Of a DNA stretch of 64,000 nt, positions 15,943-23,440 are shown piece after piece. Location: assembly GCA_900553515.1 (NCBI GenBank), contig USDN01000004.1:25090-89089 (forward strand), written 5' to 3'. This DNA is from an uncultured Blautia sp. (GTDB taxonomy: Bacteria > Bacillota > Clostridia > Lachnospirales > Lachnospiraceae). The notes below the pieces were generated by a model, which had not been told where the DNA came from, did not search any database, and saw only the letters and a list, made by a program, of their open reading frames with translations. Each line of letters begins with the position of its first letter. The stretch's first letter is position 1. The translations under genes and the position numbers were made by a program.

Positions 15943-18163
15943 CTGTGTTTTCTTCTCCTCCGGATTTTATAATAATAGATGTAGGACCGTCTGCACCGCC
16001 GATCACAGATACTTTTTCCTCCTCTGATTCTTTTCTTTTTTCCGTTTCATCTGCCGTTTCTTTTCCTTTTTGAACAAAATCAGGAAGTTTATCCTTTAAT
16101 AGCTGTACATAAAACTCATATCCCTGTTCTGTCTGTAAGATCACGCTGATGTCCTCTTCACATTCCAGCCATGAATAAAATCCGCCGACAGGAACCGCAG
16201 CTTCTTTTAATTTCTGCAGTTCTTCCGTTTTTTCATATACTGCTGTTTTTTCTTTTTCCTTTCCATAATATTGGATCGTTGCTTTTTTTATGGAAACATC
16301 ATCCAGAGTAACAGGATACCCGGTTTCTTTCAAAACGGACAGAGTATTTTTATATTCCGGCAGAACATTTATCGTACTGTATGCATACTCCTTTCGGTTC
16401 TCTTCTCCCGGAACCAGCGATCTGACATTTATCGCTCCCGGAAGGCTGTAGTTTAACTGGATACTGCAGCAGGGAACGCCTGTAAAACTCTCTGCCCCTG
16501 CATCCCCAATGTCTTTTTTCAAAGCCTCTAAAAGTTCTGTCCATTTTTCTTTCTGCTCCTGGAAGATCATATATCCCCGTCCATCGGCAGCATTAAAATA
16601 CACTTCATCCAGATATTCCACGCCAAGATCCAGCATATCCATAACTGTATCCTTCAGATTTTCTTCCTCATGCAGACATTTGATCAGTTCCTGACATTCA
16701 GCTGCATTAATACGGTAATTACGATATATTTTCTTTCCGGATTTTAATTTATACATAACTCCGGTTTTAACTACTATATCACTGTTTCCGCTCTCTAAAA
16801 CACGGTCTCCTTTTTCGTATTTCTTTCCTCTTTCTTTCTGTTTTTCAGCTATGCTGCAAAAAACATCATAAGTTTTATCGCCAATTTCTTTTTTACCGGG
16901 ACGGCTGTACTCTCTCAGATCCCAGTCAGAAGAATCGCCTCCCACCCGATAGATTCCGTCCTCTATTTCTTTTACATATGTTCCCATATTGTTAGAAAAC
17001 ATATTCATATCCACACTGACTGCTGCCAGTTTTTCCTTCGGCGGCACATAAGAATCATAATGCAGCAGGTCTGTTTCATATACCATTGCACAGGCTGCAA
17101 CAATCAGTCCTGCTGCCAGAAGCTGGATCTTCTTTTTGAAAAAACAATGGAAATCCATCTGGTATGCCGTTTCCATAAACCCATGTGAAAGCACTGTTCC
17201 AAGGATCAGACCAAAAATCCACCAGAATGTCTTCATACTGCTTATAGGAATCAGATAAAAAATATATCCGGCGCCCAGTCCGCAGGGAATCACTGCCAAA
17301 AGCTTTACGATTAAGGAAGCTGTCCTGTAAACCATAGGTGTTCCTGCGGACTCGGAAGGTCTCTTCAGATAAGCAAAATAAGATAATAATGCAAAAACAG
17401 CTGTCAATAAAAAGAGAACCAGGAACTCTCCCATGCCCTCTCCTTTTCCATAAGCTGCAGCAAACTGACCTGCAATCCCTGCCGGAGAAGCATATTCTCT
17501 CAGAAAACGGATCAGTCCATAAGACTGTCCCATATAATATGTTTCATAGAATCCGTATCTGTAGCCTTCCAAAAGCAGACTCAGTCCTGGTCCATAGCAG
17601 TAAAGCATCCCCAGACAAAAGATTCCCATAAGAAGATTTCCCGTAATACATAAAGTCAGTACCACGCTGAAGTAAATCATTAAATAAATGACCAGATGAA
17701 GGACAAGCAATGTCAATGCCGCCCCCATAAGCTTCAAACTGAAAAATCCTCTTGCAGCCCCGATACAGATTGCAAGAAATACCATGATCACATACGGCAC
17801 CAGATAATACACAAGCCCTGTATAGATCCGATTCCAGAACATTCGCGAACGCTTTACCGGAAGACTGTGGTAAAAATCTGTCTGCCTTTTGGAATACAGA
17901 TAGATAAAGCCATTGATCCCGTTTAAAACTGCTGCCAGTACATCTACGAGTCCTCCTGTAAGAAGAAAACCATCTTTCCACAGATTTTCATAAAGAAATT
18001 CCATCTGTTCCGGTGTATAACTGCTTCCTCTCCAGTTGCCTATCAGCATCAGACTGACCACAGGAAATGCCAGAAGAAATCCCAGGGTAAGAAATGCCGG
18101 AATCCATCCTTTTCCCTTAGATACTGTCTTTACATATTTAGAAGAACAGATTTTTGATTTCAT
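15935..18163 (-). CDS. ABC-2-type permease of a GntR-linked exporter, with a C-terminal GGADGPTSI tail
   Basis: From the ATG at 18163 (GGAGGTGGCAGGAT upstream) the protein has 742 residues. The first half has two groups of membrane helices: one near the N-terminus (AFLTLGFLLAFPVVSLMLIG), several between about 90 and 320, and a last one around 340-360. The second half is a large extracytoplasmic region of about 350 residues. The last 24 residues are unusual: acidic-basic sequence, then SVIGGADGPTSIIIK. GGADGPT is otherwise the signature of the sodium-binding region of OadB/GcdB-type decarboxylase beta subunits, to which the rest of this protein is unrelated. It overlaps the ATPase gene upstream and the pseudouridine synthase gene downstream. 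Confidence 0.82.
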   Translation of the reverse strand: MKSKICSSKYVKTVSKGKGWIPAFLTLGFLLAFPVVSLMLIGNWRGSSYTPEQMEFLYENLWKDGFLLTGGLVDVLAAVLNGINGFIYLYSKRQTDFYHSLPVKRSRMFWNRIYTGLVYYLVPYVIMVFLAICIGAARGFFSLKLMGAALTLLVLHLVIYLMIYFSVVLTLCITGNLLMGIFCLGMLYCYGPGLSLLLEGYRYGFYETYYMGQSYGLIRFLREYASPAGIAGQFAAAYGKGEGMGEFLVLFLLTAVFALLSYFAYLKRPSESAGTPMVYRTASLIVKLLAVIPCGLGAGYIFYLIPISSMKTFWWIFGLILGTVLSHGFMETAYQMDFHCFFKKKIQLLAAGLIVAACAMVYETDLLHYDSYVPPKEKLAAVSVDMNMFSNNMGTYVKEIEDGIYRVGGDSSDWDLREYSRPGKKEIGDKTYDVFCSIAEKQKERGKKYEKGDRVLESGNSDIVVKTGVMYKLKSGKKIYRNYRINAAECQELIKCLHEEENLKDTVMDMLDLGVEYLDEVYFNAADGRGYMIFQEQKEKWTELLEALKKDIGDAGAESFTGVPCCSIQLNYSLPGAINVRSLVPGEENRKEYAYSTINVLPEYKNTLSVLKETGYPVTLDDVSIKKATIQYYGKEKEKTAVYEKTEELQKLKEAAVPVGGFYSWLECEEDISVILQTEQGYEFYVQLLKDKLPDFVQKGKETADETEKRKESEEEKVSVIGGADGPTSIIIKSGGEENTDD

Positions 18164-19040
18164 ATCCTGCCACCTCCGTTTCACTGATAAAAATTTCTTC
18201 AAGCGTAAGAGGAAGGATCTCACAGAACAAAGGATTTTTTGCCTGGATCCGTTCCATGATCGCAGATCTGGTTCCTCGGGCTGTGATCAGAAGCAAAGAG
18301 CCCTGATGTTCCATTTTCAGAATATTCAGCTCTTTTTGAAGCTGCCGCTCCTGTGCCTTATCGGAAAGCACGCATTGAATCTTATGGATATGGAATTTCA
18401 TATCCTCCAGATCTCTGGACAGCAGAATCCCTCCTTTATAAAGAAGCCCCACATGATCGCAGATATCTTCCAGTTCCCGAAGATTATGAGATGCAATCAC
18501 CGGGGTAAACTCCCTGCTCATAATCTCCGCAGCGAAAAGACTTTTCACTCCCTGGCGCATCACAGGATCCAATCCGTCAAATGTCTCATCACAAAGAAGA
18601 TATTTTGTTCCTGCACTGACTCCCAGAAGTACGTTCAGCTGCTTTCTCATCCCTTTGGAAAAACTGCTGATCCTTTTCTTTTCATCCAGACCAAACTGAT
18701 GCAGAAACTTAAAAAATCTCTGAACATCAAATCGTGGATAATAATACCTGTAAAAATTCGCCATATCACCCGGTGTATAATCAGACGGAAAATAACTGTC
18801 ATCTGATATATAAAACAAAAATGATTTTGCCTTTTCGTCATCATATACCGGAATCCCGTCAATCCCGATTTCTCCCTCATCAGGCTTCATCACCCCTGCG
18901 ATCATGCGCAAAAGAGTACTTTTGCCTGCGCCGTTGCTTCCTACCAGTCCAAAAACTTCCCTTTCACCAATTTCCAGAGAAACCTTATCTACGGCTTTCA
19001 CAGCGCCAAACGCTTTAGTGCAGTCCTTAATCTCAATCAT
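18138..19040 (-). CDS. ABC transporter ATP-binding protein (YtrB-like)
   Basis: A 300-residue ATPase from the ATG at 19040, placed by GAGGAGGGGAATC. Walker A is GSNGAGKST, the signature is FSKGMRKQ (a degenerate LSGGQ seen in this subfamily), Walker B is YLLCDETFDGLD, and the switch histidine is in PVIASHNLREL. The C-terminal 80 residues after the ATPase core are subfamily-specific. It pairs with the permease gene, which it overlaps by 26 bases, and overlaps the GntR gene by eight bases. Such GntR-ABC units respond to cell-envelope stress in Firmicutes, by analogy with ytr of Bacillus. Confidence 0.92.
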   Translation of the reverse strand: MIEIKDCTKAFGAVKAVDKVSLEIGEREVFGLVGSNGAGKSTLLRMIAGVMKPDEGEIGIDGIPVYDDEKAKSFLFYISDDSYFPSDYTPGDMANFYRYYYPRFDVQRFFKFLHQFGLDEKKRISSFSKGMRKQLNVLLGVSAGTKYLLCDETFDGLDPVMRQGVKSLFAAEIMSREFTPVIASHNLRELEDICDHVGLLYKGGILLSRDLEDMKFHIHKIQCVLSDKAQERQLQKELNILKMEHQGSLLLITARGTRSAIMERIQAKNPLFCEILPLTLEEIFISETEVAGYEIKNLFF

Positions 19041-19407
19041 GATTCCCCTCCTCATAGCATTGGTCTACCACAGTTACCAGTTCCTCTCTGGAAATTCCTA
19101 TCTCCTGACCTCTATGAACCGTCTGAATCAGTTCTTTGCGGTAATCCCCCCGTTTTTTTTCCTGTATGATCCTTGTATCTGCCACAAAATTCCCCTTCCC
19201 CTTTATGGAATAAATCAATCCTTCCTGTTCTAGTTCTGCATATGCACGCTGAATCGTATTTGGGTTAATAGAAAGATCCATAGCAAGCTGACGAACAGAG
19301 GGAAGGCGGCTCCCGGAGGGCAAAGCCTCCTGGTAGATCAATATACGAAAACGTTCTGTCACCTGCTCATAAATTGGTCTGCGATCCTGATGATCCAAAA
19401 TAATGAT
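19033..19407 (-). CDS. GntR-family regulator, YtrA subfamily
   Basis: A short GntR protein (about 121-124 residues) with only the winged helix-turn-helix (RRPIYEQVTERFRILIYQEA, LPSVRQLAMDLSINPNTIQRAYAELEQEGLIYS) and a short tail, as in YtrA. Homologues usually begin MIILD; here the matching codons are ATC ATT ATT TTG GAT, and the ribosome binding site GGAGGAG is six bases before the ATC at 19407. TTG at 19398 is the alternative start, 15 bases from that site. No ATG or GTG is available. It heads the four-gene overlapping operon and probably represses it through the palindrome at 19443-19465. Confidence 0.9.
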   Translation of the reverse strand: MIILDHQDRRPIYEQVTERFRILIYQEALPSGSRLPSVRQLAMDLSINPNTIQRAYAELEQEGLIYSIKGKGNFVADTRIIQEKKRGDYRKELIQTVHRGQEIGISREELVTVVDQCYEEGNHD

Positions 19408-19442
19408 GGTCTTCTCCTCCCTTCGGACTTTGATAAATCCAT

Positions 19443-19465
19443 GTGTATTAACTGTATTAATACAC
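19443..19465. promoter_or_regulatory. Palindromic operator upstream of the GntR operon
   Basis: GTGTATTAA and TTAATACAC form a nine-base perfect inverted repeat with a five-base spacer, about 40 bases upstream of the regulator gene. Position and symmetry fit the binding site of a GntR dimer. Confidence 0.7.
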
Positions 19466-19533
19466 TCATGTTATCATACCAGACATCTGTCTACAAGAAG
19501 AGTTTTCTTAAATCTTTATAAACTAAAAAGAAC

Positions 19534-19569
19534 CCTTAAAACAAGCTTTTCTCATTGCCTGTTTTAAGG
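19534..19569 (-). terminator. Terminator after the CPBP gene
   Basis: CCTTAAAACA and TGTTTTAAGG arms with a 16-base loop, followed on the minus strand by GTTCTTTTTAG. It starts nine bases after the CPBP stop. Confidence 0.8.
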
Positions 19570-19577
19570 ACTCTTTT

Positions 19578-20381
19578 TTATATCATTCTCGTTTTAGATG
19601 CATTTCTTTTTAAATGCCGGACTCCCACAGTAAATACCACCAAAAGTACTGCTTCCATTGTCAGAACAACCATCACATAGTTTTCTTCCGGTATACGAAC
19701 AAGCAGTTCCGGCATTACAAGAGACCAGATATTTGCGCCCATGTGGAGCAGCACACTGGACCACAAACTTCCTGTAATCTCCAGAAAATATGCAAATACA
19801 ATACCAAGGATTCCTGCATAAACTGCCTGTACCAGATTCATATGATATATTCCAAAAAAAAATCCGGAAATCACAGCTGCCGCTGCCATTTTCATATGAT
19901 CCCGAAGACGCAGATAGATCAGCCAGCGAAATACCATCTCTTCTGCCACCGGCGCTATGATCCCCATCCAGAAGATCAGCATAAAAAAGCTTTTTCCACT
20001 CATGATCTGTTCCATATTTTCCTGATACGCCTGAACATTCAGGATATTCTGAAGCATAGCCACCAGAATATTAGCAAACACAGAACAGGCCGCCCCCAAA
20101 AGAAGCAGCAGCAAAACAGTCCCCGGCTCCAGCTTCCGTCCCGGTTTTTCCGGTATAAGACCGCCCATCACTCTTGCATTTCTGTCTTTTTTATAAAAGT
20201 ATATGCACGGGATCATGGTGATCAACGCTGCTGCCCCTGTGAGAAATACTGTATAGGAAGCAAAATCTTCCACTGTACCGCCCATCCCATATAAGATCAC
20301 AGCTAAGGCTGTATTGGCTATAATCTGGCTTATCAGAAAATGGATCCCGCAGGGATATGCTGCCCTCCACACCTGCCTCAA
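19578..20381 (-). CDS. CPBP-family intramembrane glutamic endopeptidase
   Basis: About 267 residues with eight hydrophobic helices. The CPBP motifs are clear: motif 1 EEMVFRWLIYLRLR (paired glutamates and arginine), motif 2 FFGIYHMN (histidine) and motif 3 SVLLHMGANIW. These membrane proteases act in prenyl-protein processing, bacteriocin self-immunity or signalling; the role here is unknown. The start is uncertain: TTG at 20381 is the first usual start codon, but no ribosome binding site is visible, and in-frame sequence continues upstream into a CTG CAT AAA stretch. It closely follows the HAD gene, so translation may depend on it. Confidence 0.85.
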   Translation of the reverse strand: MRQVWRAAYPCGIHFLISQIIANTALAVILYGMGGTVEDFASYTVFLTGAAALITMIPCIYFYKKDRNARVMGGLIPEKPGRKLEPGTVLLLLLLGAACSVFANILVAMLQNILNVQAYQENMEQIMSGKSFFMLIFWMGIIAPVAEEMVFRWLIYLRLRDHMKMAAAAVISGFFFGIYHMNLVQAVYAGILGIVFAYFLEITGSLWSSVLLHMGANIWSLVMPELLVRIPEENYVMVVLTMEAVLLVVFTVGVRHLKRNASKTRMI

Positions 20382-20404
20382 AAGACTCTGTTTATGCAGA
20401 GGGC

Positions 20405-21052
20405 TTAAGAGAAAAAATCAAGCACTTCCTGCGCAGAATCTGCAATTTTTAAGGGGTTTGCATTTTTCAGTTCTTCTTCTGAACCATATCCATAAGAGAC
20501 TGCCAGACACTGAAGTCCAGCTTTACGTGCGCCAAAAACATCATGCTCCTTGTCTCCTACCATAACCACCTGATCCCGGTGATCTGCCATATGAAGCCTG
20601 TCAAGCGCTTCTTCGATCACATCAGCCTTGCTTGTCCGTCCTCCGTTCATCTCGCTTCCTACGATTTCATGAAAATATTTTGTAAGATCAAAATGATCCA
20701 GCACTTTTTTTACAAAACGCTCTGGTTTGGAAGAAGCCACTGCCAGGATATATCCTTTTCCTCTCAGCTTATCCAGCATATCCTCCACACCCGGATATAC
20801 CTCATTCTCAAATATTCCGATATCTGTATATCGTTCTCTGTAATACTCAACCGCCTTGACCGCTGTTTCCTCATCCAGTCCTGCATATTTCATGAACTGC
20901 TGAAGCAGAGGCGGACCTACAAATACTTCAAGTTTTTTAAGATCCGGCTCCGGCTGCCCCAGTTTTTCCAATGCATACTGCACAGATTTGGTTATTCCCT
21001 CGCCTGATTCTGTCAGGGTTCCATCCAGATCAAATAAAATCACTTTATACAT
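20405..21052 (-). CDS. HAD-superfamily hydrolase (phosphoglycolate phosphatase-like)
   Basis: A 215-residue HAD protein with motif I FDLDGTLTES near the N-terminus, a helical cap (residues about 18-80), motif II in AVASSKPERF, the lysine in SKADVIEEAL, and motif IV VMVGDKEHDVFGARKAG. This is the Gph/PgmB subgroup, which removes phosphate from small sugar phosphates or pyrophosphate. ATG follows GGAGGAATTT. The CPBP gene follows closely on the same strand. Confidence 0.9.
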   Translation of the reverse strand: MYKVILFDLDGTLTESGEGITKSVQYALEKLGQPEPDLKKLEVFVGPPLLQQFMKYAGLDEETAVKAVEYYRERYTDIGIFENEVYPGVEDMLDKLRGKGYILAVASSKPERFVKKVLDHFDLTKYFHEIVGSEMNGGRTSKADVIEEALDRLHMADHRDQVVMVGDKEHDVFGARKAGLQCLAVSYGYGSEEELKNANPLKIADSAQEVLDFFS

Positions 21053-21105
21053 AAATTCCTCCAGTGTGTATGAATCAAAAATTTCTGCTTACCAGAAACA
21101 GTATA

Positions 21106-21912
21106 TCATGATTTATTTTTTTCGTCTATGAGAATTCCATGTACATGATCTCCATAATCCAGGACTGCCAGCTCCGTAACTACTTTCTCCGCCAAAGGAT
21201 CCTGTTGACCTTTTTGTACTGGAACAATACAATCTCCCTGCCATTCCCATCTGATATCTTTTCCATTTATTTTTAAATACAGGATCTGCACTTCCCGGTT
21301 TCCCCGAATCCTCAGACATGGATTTCTGTCTGTTTCGCCTTTCCAGCATAGCAGTTTTGGAGCCTCTTCTGACTTCCAGAACTTTGTTTTTTCTTTTTCG
21401 GTATTCTTTATTTCAGTTGGAAGAGCAGACGGTTCAGAAGATGTCGGAGAGGGAACTGCTGTAACCGCAGGCAAAGGTGATGGAGAGAGTTCCGGCGTCA
21501 AAGATGGCGAAGGTACCGCTGTAGGTATATTGTTTATGACAGTTTCCCAGGTGTTTTGCGCTTCTCCGCCAGACCAGAATGTTTCCTGAGAAATACCGGC
21601 ATTTCCTGATGCTTCATTTTCCGGCGCATAAACGTTCCCTGTATTTTCCTGAACCGGATACGAGACTCCTCCTGTCTCTCCCCCCTCTTCCTCCTGTGGT
21701 TCCGCATCTTCCCAGATTTCTTCCTGCGGTTCCTCTTGAACTCCCGGATTTCCTGCCGCTTCATCCCAGTCCCAGGGAAGCTCTGTATTTTCTCCTGTTC
21801 CCATCTCTACCTGAAAGCCCCCAAGCTGCTGATCTGCTGACATAGCCGATATATTCCCGGAATACATCAGCAGCACGATCATAAGGATTGCATTCCCGAA
21901 TTTTTTATTCAT
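21106..21912 (-). CDS. Exported proline/threonine-rich protein, kinase partner of unknown function
   Basis: A 268-residue protein with a signal peptide (about residues 1-24) that ends near SAMSA. An acidic stretch (residues about 30-85, many E and Q) leads into a PT/PS-rich linker (SPSLTPELSPSPLP and similar, about 130-165), then a compact end of about 90 residues with paired cysteines (KLLCWKGETDRNPCLRIRG) and strands that look like a small beta domain. I recognise no family. Its ATG overlaps the stop of the transmembrane kinase gene by eight bases, so the two are co-translated, and a sensor or ligand role for the kinase is plausible. Confidence 0.7.
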   Translation of the reverse strand: MNKKFGNAILMIVLLMYSGNISAMSADQQLGGFQVEMGTGENTELPWDWDEAAGNPGVQEEPQEEIWEDAEPQEEEGGETGGVSYPVQENTGNVYAPENEASGNAGISQETFWSGGEAQNTWETVINNIPTAVPSPSLTPELSPSPLPAVTAVPSPTSSEPSALPTEIKNTEKEKTKFWKSEEAPKLLCWKGETDRNPCLRIRGNREVQILYLKINGKDIRWEWQGDCIVPVQKGQQDPLAEKVVTELAVLDYGDHVHGILIDEKNKS

Positions 21913-23152
21913 AATCTCCCTCCGTATATTTCTTTAAATACTGGTTCCATATCCTAAAATTCCGTCCTCTCTGTTTCAGCTTTTCCTTTTTTCTTTTTCT
22001 CTTGAATTTTTCATATAGATCCAGGCTCTCCTCTCCCCTTCCCTGTCTTGCCAGGAACAGACCATAAGCGGCATATTCCTCTTCCTTTGCACTTCTTTCT
22101 TTTGTAAGCTGTCTGTAATACCCTTCAGCCTTTACCGGATTTCCCTGAAGCTCGCTGTTTTCTGCCAGCAGATATAAAAGCCTGATCTGCTGATCCGGTC
22201 TGTCATATAGATATAGTAAACTCCGGCCATGTTCCTCCACATGACTGAATACTATTTCTCTGACATTTTTTCCTCCTGATTGAAAGTCCATTGTCCCATA
22301 CAGGGAGATTACAGAAGAAACAGCTGTTTCAAAAGAAACCAATGGTTTCTGTACACCCATATAAATACGGAAGCAAAAAACAGCAGTCATGATCCCACAC
22401 ATGATCAAAGCAAGGCCACGCCATCGTTTCAAAGATAAAGGCTGAAGTTTTTTCAGTCCGTCTATGGCATTTTCTGCATTTTTCCATCTTTTTTCCGGTT
22501 GTGTACGGCAGCATTTCCAGATAAAAAATCCCAGATAGGGATATTGAAAAAAGCATTGAAAACGTCTTTTTCCGCAAAGGCTCACCAGTGTTTTTCCCAA
22601 TGCGAAAATATCACTGGTCTCTTTTATGACCCCCTGATACTGTTCCGGCGCTGCATACCCCTTTGTTCCATAGCACAGGATTTTCTGCCTGTCATACCCC
22701 AGTACAGCACTTCCAAAATCAATCAGATACAAGGTTCCATTATCTGTCAGCATCAGATTTTCCGGCTTCAGATCTCCATAATAAACAGCCGGTTTTCTGG
22801 AATGAAGATAGGACAAGATATCCAGGATCCTTCGTCCCATGGAAATGATTTCTTCTGCCGAAAATATCCTTCCTTCTTCCAGATACTGTCTCAGGGATTT
22901 TCCCTGAATATATTCCATCACCAGGAAACATCTGTCTTTCTGCTCTGTATAATCGATCATCCGAGGCAGCGACGGATGATCCAGAAGGCGCAGGAACCCA
23001 GCCTCTTTTTTTCTTTCCAAAGGCAGTTCTTTTACTGCCCGGTAAATGCCCAGATCGATGTCCCTGGCAAGATACAGTGTTCCCTGTCCGCCTTTGCCGA
23101 TCCGGTCTACAATACAGTATCGTCCTTTTAAAATGATTCCGATCAGTTCGAT
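21905..23152 (-). CDS. Transmembrane Ser/Thr protein kinase with TPR-like exterior and a non-standard start codon
   Basis: The frame is open from 23194. The kinase begins with the glycine loop GKGGQGTLYLA and the catalytic lysine in RAVKELP, both upstream of the first TTG (23020), so starting at 23020 would remove essential parts. No ATG, GTG or TTG lies before the loop. GAGGGGAG at 23161-23168 points to ATC at 23152 (or ATT at 23158) as start, giving about 415 residues. Further motifs: YYGDLKPENL (the usual HRD is YGD), LIDFGSA and GYAAPEQY. One membrane helix (ALIMCGIMTAVFCFRIYM) follows the kinase, and about 170 exterior residues look like TPR-type helices (PDQQIRLLYLLAENSELQGN). Co-translated with an exported PT-rich protein. 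Confidence 0.85.
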   Translation of the reverse strand: MELIGIILKGRYCIVDRIGKGGQGTLYLARDIDLGIYRAVKELPLERKKEAGFLRLLDHPSLPRMIDYTEQKDRCFLVMEYIQGKSLRQYLEEGRIFSAEEIISMGRRILDILSYLHSRKPAVYYGDLKPENLMLTDNGTLYLIDFGSAVLGYDRQKILCYGTKGYAAPEQYQGVIKETSDIFALGKTLVSLCGKRRFQCFFQYPYLGFFIWKCCRTQPEKRWKNAENAIDGLKKLQPLSLKRWRGLALIMCGIMTAVFCFRIYMGVQKPLVSFETAVSSVISLYGTMDFQSGGKNVREIVFSHVEEHGRSLLYLYDRPDQQIRLLYLLAENSELQGNPVKAEGYYRQLTKERSAKEEEYAAYGLFLARQGRGEESLDLYEKFKRKRKKEKLKQRGRNFRIWNQYLKKYTEGDYE

Positions 23153-23173
23153 ACGAATCGCTCCCCTCGTCTT

Positions 23174-23202
23174 TCTATATACAGAAAAGTCATGTCAGTC
23201 AA
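23174..23202 (-). promoter_or_regulatory. Promoter of the kinase gene
   Basis: Minus-strand TTGACT (23197-23202) and TATAGA (23174-23179) are 17 bases apart. The predicted start of transcription (about 23167) is at the ribosome binding site, so the untranslated leader would be only about 10-15 bases. Confidence 0.65.
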
Positions 23203-23259
23203 CGTAAACACTCTCAGACGGATCCTGCATATTGGTTTCTTTTTCAAAAATGGAAAACT

Positions 23260-23276
23260 GCCGGAAGAACCCCGGC
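23260..23276. other. Small GC-rich hairpin upstream of the kinase promoter
   Basis: GCCGG and CCGGC arms, followed on the minus strand by AGTTTTCCATTTTTG. It lies just downstream of the candidate promoter at 23301 and could act as an early terminator. Confidence 0.35.
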
Positions 23277-23300
23277 AAAAAGATAAGATTTCTGTTCCTT

Positions 23301-23327
23301 ATTATAGCACAGATTGTTCTGAACAAT
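23301..23327 (-). promoter_or_regulatory. Candidate -10 element with adjacent palindrome
   Basis: Minus-strand TATAAT at 23301-23306. Immediately upstream is ATTGTTCTGAACAAT, a perfect 7+1+7 palindrome (23313-23327), where a repressor would block RNA polymerase. No good -35 is visible. Confidence 0.4.
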
Positions 23328-23358
23328 TATAAACTTTTCATAAAAACAAAAAGACCCC

Positions 23359-23393
23359 TTATCTGACAGGAAATATTACTTCCTGTCAGATAA
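23359..23393 (-). terminator. Terminator of argS
   Basis: A 14-base perfect stem (TTATCTGACAGGAA and complement) with a seven-base loop and TCTTTTTGTTTTTA downstream on the minus strand, 48 bases after the argS stop. Confidence 0.9.
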
Positions 23394-23440
23394 AGGATCC
23401 GGAGCATCCATACTCTGAAAAACAGATTTTCTGATATATT

